Of a stretch of 64,000 nt of DNA, positions 1 to 8,495 are shown piece by piece (the stretch's first letter is position 1; each line of letters begins with the position of its first letter). The stretch lies in assembly GCF_009617585.1 (NCBI RefSeq), contig NZ_WIXI01000037.1, forward strand, positions 62,001 through 126,000, in the 5' to 3' direction. This DNA comes from Endobacterium cereale (lineage in GTDB: Bacteria > Pseudomonadota > Alphaproteobacteria > Rhizobiales > Rhizobiaceae). The position numbers were made by a program, and so were the translations under genes. The notes under the pieces are model-generated. The model was not told where the DNA came from. It made no database searches and saw only the letters and a program-made list of their open reading frames with translations.

Positions 1-1
1 C

Positions 2-253
2 AAGGCTGTGGCGACATCGAGTTCCAATGGACTTCACTTCGATCAGGCACGGAATTGGGGGCATATCATCTCTCCCCAAGGCGTTTCCACAGTGCAGCGC
101 TATCGCAGAATGACCGTCATTGCACCCGATGCAACTCGGGCAGACGCGCTCTCGACCGCGTTTACGCTGATGGAAACGGCGGCGATACAGAAGGTGCTCG
201 CGCAGCATCCCGACATCGAAGCTGATTGGGCACCGTCCAACCGCGCAAATTAA
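2..253 (+). CDS. apbE: FAD:protein FMN transferase ApbE, C-terminal part
   Basis: This is the 3' end of a gene that begins outside the window; the frame is open from base 2. The last roughly 80 residues match the end of the ApbE fold: a strand ending SSSNG, the segment HIISPQG, then TVIAPDATRADALSTAFTLM, the alanine- and threonine-rich helix in which ApbE binds metal and flavin. ApbE proteins attach FMN through a phosphoester bond to Thr or Ser of exported or membrane flavoproteins. A tatA-like gene starts 20 bases after the stop, which fits a cluster maturing an exported flavoprotein, but the substrate gene is not in view. The identification rests on the C-terminus only. Confidence 0.8.
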   Translation, partial: KAVATSSSNGLHFDQARNWGHIISPQGVSTVQRYRRMTVIAPDATRADALSTAFTLMETAAIQKVLAQHPDIEADWAPSNRAN

Positions 254-273
254 CCGACCAAGGATATTAACAC

Positions 274-417
274 ATGGGATCTTTCAGCGTCTGGCACTGG
301 ATCATCGTTCTGGCAATCGTGCTCATTCTTTTCGGACGCGGTAAGATTCCCGCGCTGATGCTCGATATCGGAAAAGGTATTCGAGAATTCCGAAACGGCA
401 TCAAGGACGATGCGTAG
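274..417 (+). CDS. tatA: TatA/TatE-type translocase subunit, very short
   Basis: The product has 47 residues: a short periplasmic start (MGSFSVWHW), one hydrophobic helix ([11 protein letters not shown]), the FGRGKIP hinge and an amphipathic helix ([20 protein letters not shown]). This is the TatA/E pattern with the conserved FG hinge, but it lacks the long charged cytoplasmic tail of housekeeping TatA (usually 60-90 residues). TatA forms the pore of the twin-arginine pathway for folded proteins. AAGGA lies just upstream of the ATG. It follows apbE by 20 bases and is probably in the same operon, so it may be a dedicated subunit for a flavinylated Tat substrate; that role is inferred. Confidence 0.82.
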   Translation: MGSFSVWHWIIVLAIVLILFGRGKIPALMLDIGKGIREFRNGIKDDA

Positions 418-503
418 ATTGCAGCTCTGATCCCCAAGAACTGGATCGTTTTTTATTGGAGTTTTCCGCGCTAGATTCCCGGCTGGGAACAAGAGCGGAA
501 ACA

Positions 504-576
504 ATGAAAGTATCAAATTTTTCGGATGCCCAGAAGTCGTTCATCCTCAAGCAGGGTGATGACGGTGTGCCGGTGG
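504..576 (+). mobile_element. IS3-family orfA remnant (5' end only)
   Basis: From the ATG at 504 about 24 codons read like the start of an IS3-family OrfA helix-turn-helix protein (MKVSNFSDAQKSFILKQGDD, then GVPVA). The similarity stops abruptly at about 576, where the expected EICRKAGIS-type recognition helix should follow. No orfB, inverted repeats or second end were found nearby, so this is a broken scrap of an insertion sequence. The call rests on recognition of the family's N-terminal sequence. Confidence 0.55.
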
Positions 577-724
577 CGTCGCTCTTTGCCCGGCGTGTGG
601 ATCAGTGTCTCGTGAAGCTCCTTCATATCAATATTTGCCAGAATGAGGGCAGATGCGGCACCGTTTCCTGTCTCATCTTCGAATGAACCACGATGAGCCG
701 AAAAATTTCTTTTCTCAATTAGGC

Positions 725-918
725 CAGATCGGTCTCAACGGCGGTGTCTTTCTGGCCGGCGGCATCACCCAGAAAACTGTGGTATTGGTGAAACAATCGC
801 AGTTTCGCGAGCATTCTGGGACAAGGCTCCACATTCTGCAATGTTGAAAAATCTTCCCACATTTATCCTAACTCATCCGCGCGCTGCCCTGATCGGATTG
901 GTATGTTCGCAGGCTTGA
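725..918 (+). pseudogene. Glucokinase C-terminal fragment, frameshifted
   Basis: Frame 725 reads [11 protein letters not shown], the glycine-rich strand of bacterial glucokinase (Glk), up to about position 812. After a -1/+2 frame change the next frame continues [12 protein letters not shown] and then [16 protein letters not shown], ending at TGA 916-918. This is the normal Glk C-terminus (KAPH...P...[10 protein letters not shown]). The N-terminal two thirds are missing and the reading frame is broken, so it is debris. Together with the IS3 scrap at 504 it marks a rearranged junction. Bases 580-720 between the two scraps were not identified. Confidence 0.7.
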
Positions 919-1095
919 GGTGATCATTTTGTGTGAGGCGAGCAGGCGATTTAAACGATGGCGGAGCACCAAGTGTTTATATCTTTAGGGACCGTTCTTG
1001 AATAATAGTTCGCTGATGTACGCATGCAGGCAGGACGGCACTTTTTCGAAAATCACGCAACTTATCAGAGGCTTATCGAGATGGTATTGCGTGTT

Positions 1096-1119
1096 GTCGG
1101 TTCGAATCCCCTCAAGGCG
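1096..1119 (+). repeat. T-loop-like dispersed repeat, copy 1
   Basis: The core GGTTCGAATCCC followed by CTCAAGGCG is shared with six other intergenic sites in this window (consensus GTCGNNGGTTCGAATCCC, one base, TCAAGRCG). It resembles the T-loop of a tRNA, but the flanks do not form a proper five-pair T stem and no acceptor or anticodon arm can be built around it. The rest of 919-1303 contains no gene that I can recognise. Confidence 0.55.
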
Positions 1120-1303
1120 AAGGCGCCCGCCGGGCAAATGGCTTAAACTTCTCTGGAGTTCACGCTGAACGGTGGCTTTTCACCTCGACCCCAGCTGTAC
1201 ACGCCGTCGTTTGCCTTTCCTGAGCGGTCATCATTCTCGGCGAAGTCTCGTCGGCTTCGCACCAGAATCAGACGCTCGGCGTCTGTATAGAGCGCTCGGG
1301 TGG

Positions 1304-1885
1304 CTACGTCAGATCGTGGAGGTCTTTACCCAAAGCCCGCCCGAATCGCCACTCACTAAATCTCACCTCCAAACCTGCACGCTCTGGAGTGCAGCACATT
1401 GGGCCAACCAGGTAATGATCCGCTTCTGGGAATGGGCAGAGGCGGACCAATGGCCAAGCTTGCCCATCGTATGAGGCTTGTATTCTCAGAACGCCGCTCT
1501 GGACTGTCACCCTGATCCAAAAATCTGATGGGTCGCCGTCATATCGCCCCGTTGCCCAGTCGGAGGTTTCATTGGTTAGCACACTGCCGAGCAAGCCATA
1601 TCCGTCCGAGAACTCGATCCCGGTCTTGACCCACCGTCTTTCGTCGAGCCTGACCATGAGGCCAGCTTGGTCGTAAAGATGGTTGAAATGTGCCTGGATC
1701 CGAACCTGGGCGGTGAAATCGCGTTGAGCCTGGAATGCGTAGAAGTGGCCGCTGTCGCGCACAAAGCCATAGTGTGTCTCTCGCCAAAAGTCCGTGTTGG
1801 CGTCGGTCGTTACGGAAAGTTCGGTATTCGACGCTTCTGCTTTTCTGGGCTCATTGAGCCACTGTCCATTTTCAAGACTCTGCAA
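1304..1885 (-). CDS. DUF1349 family protein (concanavalin-like fold)
   Basis: The 193-residue protein reads through the DUF1349 pattern: TDFWRETHYGFVRDSGHFYAF near the start, the central DQAGLMVRLDERRWVKTGIE with SDGYGLLGSVLTN, and YDGQAWPLVRL...VGPMCCTPERAGLEVRFSEW at the end. These proteins form a beta-sandwich related to concanavalin A-like lectins and are often annotated as regulation of enolase protein 1; the biochemical role is not established. I chose the TTG start because AGGAG sits 6 bases before it and it opens the conserved region. It stands alone: debris on one side and a divergent MFS gene on the other. It is probably cytoplasmic, since no signal peptide is seen. Confidence 0.82.
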   Translation of the reverse strand: MQSLENGQWLNEPRKAEASNTELSVTTDANTDFWRETHYGFVRDSGHFYAFQAQRDFTAQVRIQAHFNHLYDQAGLMVRLDERRWVKTGIEFSDGYGLLGSVLTNETSDWATGRYDGDPSDFWIRVTVQSGVLRIQASYDGQAWPLVRLCPFPEADHYLVGPMCCTPERAGLEVRFSEWRFGRALGKDLHDLT

Positions 1886-2273
1886 CGCTATCTCCTATGA
1901 CGACTAGCGGACTTGCTCAGCACATCCCCTGCAAAGCGGTTAGTTCCCAGAGAGCCCAATTGCTGCCAACAGGCAAGCTCTGAGAAGGCGTCTTACGCTC
2001 TGGGCGGCCACGTCGGTCATTCAAGCCGCCGCGACCGACCTGCAAGCGGGCCTCGTGTCGACGGGAGTTCGTCCCGTTCGCGGTAAGAGCGGACGGCTGA
2101 GTCAGTCAGCCTGCGCAACTTTTGGAAGAGGGCACGCCAGACCATAACATTGGATGTCGGTTAGATGTCTTCGTCTTCGCGCTCATGGCGATTCAACGCA
2201 CACACTTCGATCATGACCGAAGCTTCTGGTCGTTGAGCCTGCGATAAGGGCTAATGACCAATGGAACGCTTTC
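1886..2273. other. Intergenic region, divergent promoter space
   Basis: These 388 bases separate the divergent DUF1349 and MFS genes and should hold both promoters. I see short GC-rich inverted sequences around 2055-2085 but no clear gene, operator or RNA. Confidence 0.4.
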
Positions 2274-3494
2274 ATGACATCTAAAGCCTCATCATTTTTC
2301 GGCTGGCATGTGGTCGCTGCCACTTTCCTCGTCGCCATGTTTGGCTGGGGGGCCGGTTTTTACGGACCGCCCATCTATTTGCAGATGGTGGTTCAGCGGA
2401 CTGGATGGCCCTTCGCGCTCGTATCCGCCGCTGTCACGCTGCATTTTCTCATTGGAGCGGTCGTCGTCGCAAACCTGCCTCGACTTTATCGGCGTTGGGG
2501 CGTTCCAGTGACAACGTTTGCCGGAGCGGTTGTGCTTGCCTTCGGTGTCGGCGGGTGGTCACTGGCCAGCCATCCCTGGCACCTTTTCGCGGCCGCTCTC
2601 CTGAGTGGGTCAGGTTGGGTTGCCATGGGAGCTGCGGCGGTGAATGCAATTGTCGCTCCATGGTTTATCCGCAAACGTCCGGCAGCACTGTCCATGGCTT
2701 ACAATGGAGCGAGCGTGGGTGGCGTAGTTTTTTCGCCGTTGTGGGTCGTTCTCATCGCTTGGAGCGGTTTTTCACAGGCTGCGATGATTATTGGGATTTC
2801 TATGACCGCCACAGTCGCGGTCCTGTCTGCTCTGGTGTTTTCCAAATCGCCTGAAGCCTTGGGGCAATCTCCAGACGGAGCGAAGTCAAACCAGGTGGAA
2901 CGGATGGCAGCGTCTTCGCCGGGTCCATCGCTGCCGCGCGGTTTGCTGTGGCGCGATCGTCGCTTCATAACGCTCTCAGCGGGTATGGCCGCCGGACTGT
3001 TTGCGCAGGTAGGACTGTTGGCACATCTGTTTTCGATCGTTGTTCCGGTCTTTGGTGCGCAAGGCGCGGGCGTACTGATGGGTGGCGCAACCGCTGCTGC
3101 AGTTGCGGGGCGCACTGGCATCGGCTGGTTCATGCCGATTTCGGCGGACCGCCGTCTTATCGCTTCCGCAAGTTACGGCGTCCAGGTGATCGGCTCCATC
3201 ACGCTTCTGCTGGCAGGTGGAGACCATGCGGCAATGATCGCCGGGGTCCTGCTTTTCGGACTGGGCATTGGCAACGCTACGTCGCTCCCGCCTCTTATCG
3301 CACAGCTGGAATTTGACAAGGCTGATGTTTCACGAGTCGTGCCGCTGATCGTGGCTCTTAGTCAAGCGACGTATGCCCTTGCACCCGCCGTGTTCGGCAT
3401 CGTCAGGACAATCTCCGAACCTGGCGTTTTTATACTGGCGGCGGCGATCCAACTTGTTGCGGTAGCGACCTTTGTTTACGGCCGCCAAAAATGA
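2274..3494 (+). CDS. MFS transporter
   Basis: The 406-residue protein is almost entirely hydrophobic, with about 12 predicted membrane helices in two halves separated by a polar loop near residues 205-225. The start (FFGWHVVAATFLVAMFGWGAGFYG) is like that of the OFA/monocarboxylate-type branch of the major facilitator superfamily, and WFIRKRPAALSMAYNGASVG matches the loop after helix 4 of that group. It would be an inner-membrane carrier driven by an ion gradient. The substrate cannot be read from the sequence; the subfamily suggests an organic acid. No strong ribosome binding site precedes the ATG. No operon partner is visible. Confidence 0.85.
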   Translation: MTSKASSFFGWHVVAATFLVAMFGWGAGFYGPPIYLQMVVQRTGWPFALVSAAVTLHFLIGAVVVANLPRLYRRWGVPVTTFAGAVVLAFGVGGWSLASHPWHLFAAALLSGSGWVAMGAAAVNAIVAPWFIRKRPAALSMAYNGASVGGVVFSPLWVVLIAWSGFSQAAMIIGISMTATVAVLSALVFSKSPEALGQSPDGAKSNQVERMAASSPGPSLPRGLLWRDRRFITLSAGMAAGLFAQVGLLAHLFSIVVPVFGAQGAGVLMGGATAAAVAGRTGIGWFMPISADRRLIASASYGVQVIGSITLLLAGGDHAAMIAGVLLFGLGIGNATSLPPLIAQLEFDKADVSRVVPLIVALSQATYALAPAVFGIVRTISEPGVFILAAAIQLVAVATFVYGRQK

Positions 3495-4060
3495 CCGATT
3501 CGAGTCCAGTCCCGACCCCGGCGGCAAGAACCCTAATGTCCGTTTCTCTGTCAACGTGCCCTAGGAACGCGCGGTCGGCAATCTGGCTCAGATCGGTCGT
3601 TCTCCATACGGCGTACCGGCGTTTTCCGCTAAGCAGCTTCCGTGCGTTAGTTCTCGCATAACAGGGTCGGAAGTTCGAATCCTATCAAGACGTAAGACCT
3701 GCAGTAGCAGTGAATAGCTTAGCGGCTGCAGCAGGACGGCGCTGTCAATGCGGCATAATGGTGCCATTCGTTAGTGTCGTTTAGCGCGGCAGTAAGTGCT
3801 TGCGGCACCACCACCGACAACTACCTTGAATAAGGCACCAATGAGTGCCCGCTGCCTCTAAGTCGGCACGGGACAGTTTGGTCCCCGAAAAAGTAGCTTC
3901 AGGCCATCCGTCCAGATGCCGTAAGCCGGATCTTATGCGGGTATAATCAGCCAAGTTTTTCAGCTGACAAACGGATATCCAAATCCAGCAATAATTTGGA
4001 TTTTCGATATTTTTTTATGCTAATTCACTCATATAGATTCGGGCGGGAAATGGCTAATCG
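3495..4060. other. Long intergenic region with T-loop-like repeat copy 2
   Basis: These 566 bases contain no gene that I can support. They contain repeat copy 2 at 3666-3692. An AT-rich stretch at about 3950-4035 just before the autotransporter start is the likely promoter zone of that gene, although I cannot assign -35 and -10 boxes with confidence. Confidence 0.4.
3666..3692 (+). repeat. T-loop-like dispersed repeat, copy 2
   Basis: GTCGGAAGTTCGAATCCT followed by ATCAAGACG matches the seven-copy consensus with changes at the first base of the core and the last pyrimidine. It lies in the gap between the MFS gene and the autotransporter, on the same strand as all other copies. Confidence 0.55.
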
Positions 4061-7000
4061 ATGAGTACAGGTGCGGGATTGTGGAAATGCTCGAACCAAT
4101 GCGACAGCAACCAGCGTTTTAGCCGCCTTTCACTGGTTCAAATGCTCATTTCGTTCGTCGTGGCATTGTTAGCTGTCGGTGCGACTGGCTTTTCGCCCGC
4201 CTACGCTTTGTCTGCCGCATGCAGCACCTTGAATAACCAGAGTGGGACGACGTCGTACACCGGCCGATTTGCGGCTTCTGCCTTTGACACGGGCGAAACG
4301 ATCACTGTGTCGTTTACTGATAACGGGACGGATCCCAAAACTAATCAAACTGCTTCTGCTAATATTCGACTTTCGACTTACGACCTTGCCGCAGTTTATG
4401 TCTACTCAAGTTATTCAGGCTCTCAAGGACAGCAGTCCGGCACCAACAACTCTCTAAGTACCTCAGGGCTTTATATTGCTTTGAACGCACGGACCTACCT
4501 CAGCGCTTTCTCCATCGTTTGCTCGGGCCAGCTATCCACACCAAGTGTGATATCTGTGAACCCCAACGCTGGCACGACGGCCGGCGGTACTTTGGTAACG
4601 ATCACCGGGACCAACTTTACCAGTGCGACAGGCGTGACCTTCGGTGGGACGGCTGCGACCAGTTATACGGTCAACAGCGCCACCTCGGTCACCGCGGCAA
4701 CCCCAGCGCACGCTGCAGGCTCCGTCGATGTCGTGGTGACCACGGCTAACGGAACGGCAACGCTTTCTAGCGGATATAGCTATACGGCGGCGAACCTGAG
4801 CCTGATGCCTCCTTCTGGAGCACTAAACTCAGGCACCGTCGGCACGGTCTTTTCTCAGACCATTACGGTTTCAGGTGGGAGCTTGCCCTATTCCTACTCT
4901 GTCAATTCAGGTGCGCTTCCAGCGGGCGTGACGCTCAACACTGCGACTGGTGCCATCGTCGGGACGCCGACGACGGCTGGCAGCTACAGCTTTGCTGTCA
5001 CAGCAACGGATGCAAACAACACTGCAGCATCGGCAAGTTATACGCTGGCCATAGCTGCCATATCGGTGCCACTCACAGTCTCGCCGAGCTCGGGCGCTTT
5101 GACAACCGGGACAGTTGGAACGGCTTACAGCGAGGCCGTTTCGGTTTCGGGGGGTACATCACCCTATAGCTATGCCGTAACCTCCGGATCGCTTCCTGCG
5201 GGTCTGGCGCTGAATACCTCAACAGGGGTGATCTCAGGCACCCCGACGACAGGTGGATACGCCGCCTTCACTGTGGCGGCCACCGATGCCAACAGCGCAA
5301 CGGGCAGTGCGAGCTATACGCTCGCCATTGCAGCCGTGGTTCCCGGCGCTCCAACGATCGGGGCAGCAACGGCAGGCGATGGCGGGGCGACTGTGTCCTT
5401 CACCGCACCGTCCGCCAATGGCGGAGCCGCGATCACCGGATATACCTTCACGGCCAGCCCCGGCGGCGCAACCGCGACCGGTGCGGCGAGCCCGATCACA
5501 GTGACCGGCCTGACCAATGGCACGGCCTATACCTTCACCGTCGTCGCTACCAACAGCGTCGGTTCAAGCGCCGCATCCGCTGCATCCAATTCGGTGACCC
5601 CGGCGGCGGCCGTTCAGCTTCCTGTTGCCAACAATGTCAGCGCGACGGTTGCGGCCAATTCGTTGGCCAATCCGATTGCCCTCAACATTACCGGTGGCGC
5701 TGCAAACTCTGTTGCCATCGCATCGAACCCCGCCCACGGCACGGCGAGCATCGCCGGAACATCGATCACCTACACGCCGACGGCTGGTTACTCCGGAGCT
5801 GACAGTTTCACTTATACCGCGACCAACACGGCCGGAACCTCGACGGCCGCAACTGTCAGCATCACGGTATCGGCCCCAACCTTTGCCTTCTCGCCAGCGG
5901 CTGGCACGCTGACGGGCGCAACGGTCGGAACGGCTTACAGCCAGACTGTTGCAGCCTCCGGGGGCGCTTCGCCCTACACTTATGCCGTAAGTTCCGGATC
6001 GCTTCCTGCGGGCCTGACGCTGGATATGTCGACAGGGGTGATCTCCGGCACACTGACGACGGCTGGAAACGCAAGCTTCACCGTGACGGCAACCGATGCC
6101 AACAATGCAGCAGGCAGTTCGGCCTATGCGCTCGCAGTGACGTCGCAAGCTGTAACACTCACCGTCTCGCCAGCATCTGGTGCCTTGACGTCTGGAACAG
6201 TCGGAACCGCCTATTCCGGCTCCGTCAGTGCAACGGGTGGGACCGCACCTTACACCTATGACGCTACCGGACTGCCGGCGGGCCTTACTCTCAACGCCTC
6301 AACCGGTACGATATCTGGTACTCCGACGGCAGCTGGCAATTCCTCTGTCGTGGTAACGGTCAACGATAGCAGCACTCCGGCCAATACCGGTGATGCGAAT
6401 TACACACTGGCGATCGCGGCTGCTCCGGCGGTTTCCTTCACCTTCTCCCCCTCCGGCGGTGCGCTGACGGAGGCGATGGCTGGCGAAGACTATAGTCAGG
6501 CCATCTCAGCCACAGGCGGCGCAGCGCCGCTGATCTACAGCCTCTCGTCTGGAAGTTTACCGAACGGCGTGGTTCTCAATGTCTCGACAGGTGAACTCAC
6601 TGGCCCGCTGGCCGCTGGATCCGAAGGAGACTACAGCTTTACCATCCAGGCGCGCGACAACAACGGTGATATAGGCACGGCTAGCTATACCTTGAAAGTT
6701 GCGCCTCGTGCCGTCACCGTCGATGACAAGGTCGTATCGGTTCCAGCTGGCTCTTCACCTGCAAACGTCAATCTGGCGGGAGGGGCGACAGGGGGGCCCT
6801 TTGTTTCAGGCGATCTGACGTTTGTGGAGCCAGCAAACGCCGGCACGGTCAGTATCGTCAATGGCGAGTTTGCCCAAGCAGGTGGCCCAACGCCGACCGG
6901 CTGGTACCTGAAGTTCATTCCCAACCCTGCATATGCGGGTCAGGTCCGCATCGGCTTCCGTCTCACCAGCGCGCTCGGAGTCTCAAATACTGGCACGGTC

Positions 7001-8008
7001 ACCTACAATATTGGCTTTAGCCCAACTCAGGTCGCCGAGGATATCGACAATCTGGTGCGTGGTTTCGTGCAGACACGGCAAAACATGATAGCCTCGTCCA
7101 TCAAGGTTCCCGGCCTGATGGAACGACGCCGTATGGCAACAGCAACCGATCCGGTCACGGCCCGCATGATGCCATCTGCAGAGGGTATGACACTCGGCTT
7201 CTCTACCAGCCTTGCACAGTTGGAGTCTGCAAGAGATGCCGTCGATGGTGGGGCAGGGGGATACTTCTCTTCGTTCAACATCTGGATCGATGGAACCTTC
7301 TTCGCCCATAATCGCGAGGAAAACGGAAACAAGTGGGGTAACTTTGCAATGGTTTCCGCCGGGGCGGATTACCTGCTTTCCGATAAGGCGCTGCTAGGAG
7401 TCTCTTTCCACTACGACCGGATGACGGATCCAACCAATGAGGATACGACCCTGACCGGCAACGGCTGGCTCGCCGGCCCCTACGCTTCATTCGAAATTGG
7501 CAAGAATGTCTTCTGGGATACGAGTCTGCTTTACGGCGGCTCTGCCAACGATATCGATACCCGGTTCTGGGACGGCACATTCGATACCAGTCGCTGGCTG
7601 TTCGACACCTCCATCAAGGGGCAGTGGAACCTTGATGAGGTCACGGTGCTCACGCCCAAGCTTCGTGCGGTCTACATGTCGGAAACGGTTGACGATTATT
7701 CCGTTACGAACGGCGCGGGTGATATCCTTGATCTCGACGGCTTCACCAGCGAGCAATTACGCGCCAGCCTTGGTGCAGAAATATCGCGGCAGGTCACGCT
7801 GGACAACGACCTCGTGTTGACACCGAAGATCGGCGCCACAGCTGGCTTCTCTGGGATGGATGGCGCCGGTGCATTCGCGCAGGTGTCCGCCGGATTGTCG
7901 ATGCAGACGAGCCAGGAGTTCGATGTCGATTTCGGCTTGCTGTTCAACATCGAAGGCGATGGCGAGCAATCGGCTGGTGCAAGAGTGGGAATCAGTGGGC
8001 GGTTCTAG
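4061..8008 (+). CDS. Autotransporter adhesin with Ig-like repeats
   Basis: This 1315-residue protein has an extended N-terminal region with a hydrophobic segment (residues 27-50, ending SPAYA) that fits a signal peptide. Next come an IPT/TIG domain (about 160-245), two putative Ig (He_PIG-type) modules (245-425), a fibronectin III-like module (427-512), a cadherin/VCBS-like module (516-605), three more Ig modules (604-880), another beta module (880-985) and a C-terminal autotransporter beta-barrel (about 1050-1315) ending in GISGRF with terminal Phe. The passenger repeats share the pattern GTVGTAYS...GLTLN.STG.ISGTPT. The protein would be anchored in the outer membrane and display an elongated stalk, probably an adhesin; the ligand is unknown. 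ATG 4142 is a possible shorter start. It is monocistronic. Confidence 0.85.
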   Translation: MSTGAGLWKCSNQCDSNQRFSRLSLVQMLISFVVALLAVGATGFSPAYALSAACSTLNNQSGTTSYTGRFAASAFDTGETITVSFTDNGTDPKTNQTASANIRLSTYDLAAVYVYSSYSGSQGQQSGTNNSLSTSGLYIALNARTYLSAFSIVCSGQLSTPSVISVNPNAGTTAGGTLVTITGTNFTSATGVTFGGTAATSYTVNSATSVTAATPAHAAGSVDVVVTTANGTATLSSGYSYTAANLSLMPPSGALNSGTVGTVFSQTITVSGGSLPYSYSVNSGALPAGVTLNTATGAIVGTPTTAGSYSFAVTATDANNTAASASYTLAIAAISVPLTVSPSSGALTTGTVGTAYSEAVSVSGGTSPYSYAVTSGSLPAGLALNTSTGVISGTPTTGGYAAFTVAATDANSATGSASYTLAIAAVVPGAPTIGAATAGDGGATVSFTAPSANGGAAITGYTFTASPGGATATGAASPITVTGLTNGTAYTFTVVATNSVGSSAASAASNSVTPAAAVQLPVANNVSATVAANSLANPIALNITGGAANSVAIASNPAHGTASIAGTSITYTPTAGYSGADSFTYTATNTAGTSTAATVSITVSAPTFAFSPAAGTLTGATVGTAYSQTVAASGGASPYTYAVSSGSLPAGLTLDMSTGVISGTLTTAGNASFTVTATDANNAAGSSAYALAVTSQAVTLTVSPASGALTSGTVGTAYSGSVSATGGTAPYTYDATGLPAGLTLNASTGTISGTPTAAGNSSVVVTVNDSSTPANTGDANYTLAIAAAPAVSFTFSPSGGALTEAMAGEDYSQAISATGGAAPLIYSLSSGSLPNGVVLNVSTGELTGPLAAGSEGDYSFTIQARDNNGDIGTASYTLKVAPRAVTVDDKVVSVPAGSSPANVNLAGGATGGPFVSGDLTFVEPANAGTVSIVNGEFAQAGGPTPTGWYLKFIPNPAYAGQVRIGFRLTSALGVSNTGTVTYNIGFSPTQVAEDIDNLVRGFVQTRQNMIASSIKVPGLMERRRMATATDPVTARMMPSAEGMTLGFSTSLAQLESARDAVDGGAGGYFSSFNIWIDGTFFAHNREENGNKWGNFAMVSAGADYLLSDKALLGVSFHYDRMTDPTNEDTTLTGNGWLAGPYASFEIGKNVFWDTSLLYGGSANDIDTRFWDGTFDTSRWLFDTSIKGQWNLDEVTVLTPKLRAVYMSETVDDYSVTNGAGDILDLDGFTSEQLRASLGAEISRQVTLDNDLVLTPKIGATAGFSGMDGAGAFAQVSAGLSMQTSQEFDVDFGLLFNIEGDGEQSAGARVGISGRF

Positions 8009-8410
8009 AAGGGTGCCATGCGTCCGAGCGACGACCACTGCTCAACCGTGCGGCGAGCTGTGCTTACCGTACGCTTGCCGCGACACCAAAATTCAGAGGG
8101 CAATCCTTCTCAACAATCATCGTGCTGCGTCAGTTTCTTCGCACAGACTGCTTGAGCTAGATACTTCGGCTGAATCAAAGGAACAACGCATTGACCTGCC
8201 TACATTTTTTAGCACGCAAATAAACAGGTCGACGGTTCAGATCCTATCAAGACCGTAATAACCGGCCGATATTGGCGCGGCCGCGCCCACGCACAACGCG
8301 GTCCAGCAAAGAAGACGAACCAGAATCCTGCTCACGAAATAGCAGGCTTATTCCTTTCCCTTCATAACTTTCGCTGCAGGCGAGGCAATTAGATCTTTCA
8401 CAATCACCTC
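8009..8410. other. Intergenic region with repeat copy 3
   Basis: About 400 bases between the autotransporter and the LacI promoter hold repeat copy 3 and no gene that I can recognise. Short open frames here lack family features and start sites. Confidence 0.4.
8228..8255 (+). repeat. T-loop-like dispersed repeat, copy 3
   Basis: GTCGACGGTTCAGATCCT followed by ATCAAGACCG matches the consensus with two core changes. It lies between the autotransporter and the LacI-controlled sugar transport module. Confidence 0.5.
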
Positions 8411-8439
8411 TTGACAGACCGCACGGTTGTTGTGCTAAT
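8411..8439 (+). promoter_or_regulatory. Probable sigma70-type promoter of the LacI/ABC operon
   Basis: A perfect -35 box TTGACA (8411-8416) is followed 17 bases later by GCTAAT (8434-8439), preceded by TGT, giving an extended -10-like element. The -10 region overlaps the first palindromic operator, so repressor binding would block the polymerase. Confidence 0.6.
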
Positions 8440-8466
8440 GCGCATTAGCTGCTAATACGTATTAGC
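8434..8466. promoter_or_regulatory. Two tandem palindromic LacI-type operators
   Basis: Two perfect 16-bp palindromes, GCTAATGCGCATTAGC (8434-8449) and GCTAATACGTATTAGC (8451-8466), lie one base apart with centres 17 bp apart. Both have the central CG of LacI/GalR-family operators and identical outer halves (GCTAAT). They overlap the -10 region and precede the lacI-type gene by 29 bases, so autoregulation and control of the downstream operon are likely. Confidence 0.75.
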
Positions 8467-8495
8467 GCATTCTCGGATGTTTGGGAGGGCATCAC

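Noticed and set aside
1172..1474. 100-codon + strand frame
   Set aside because: It overlaps the well-supported DUF1349 gene in antisense and has no recognisable features.
5000..7000. CRISPR-like or tandem DNA repeats in the autotransporter
   Set aside because: The periodicity follows protein modules of about 90 codons with diverged DNA; it is coding repetition, not an array.
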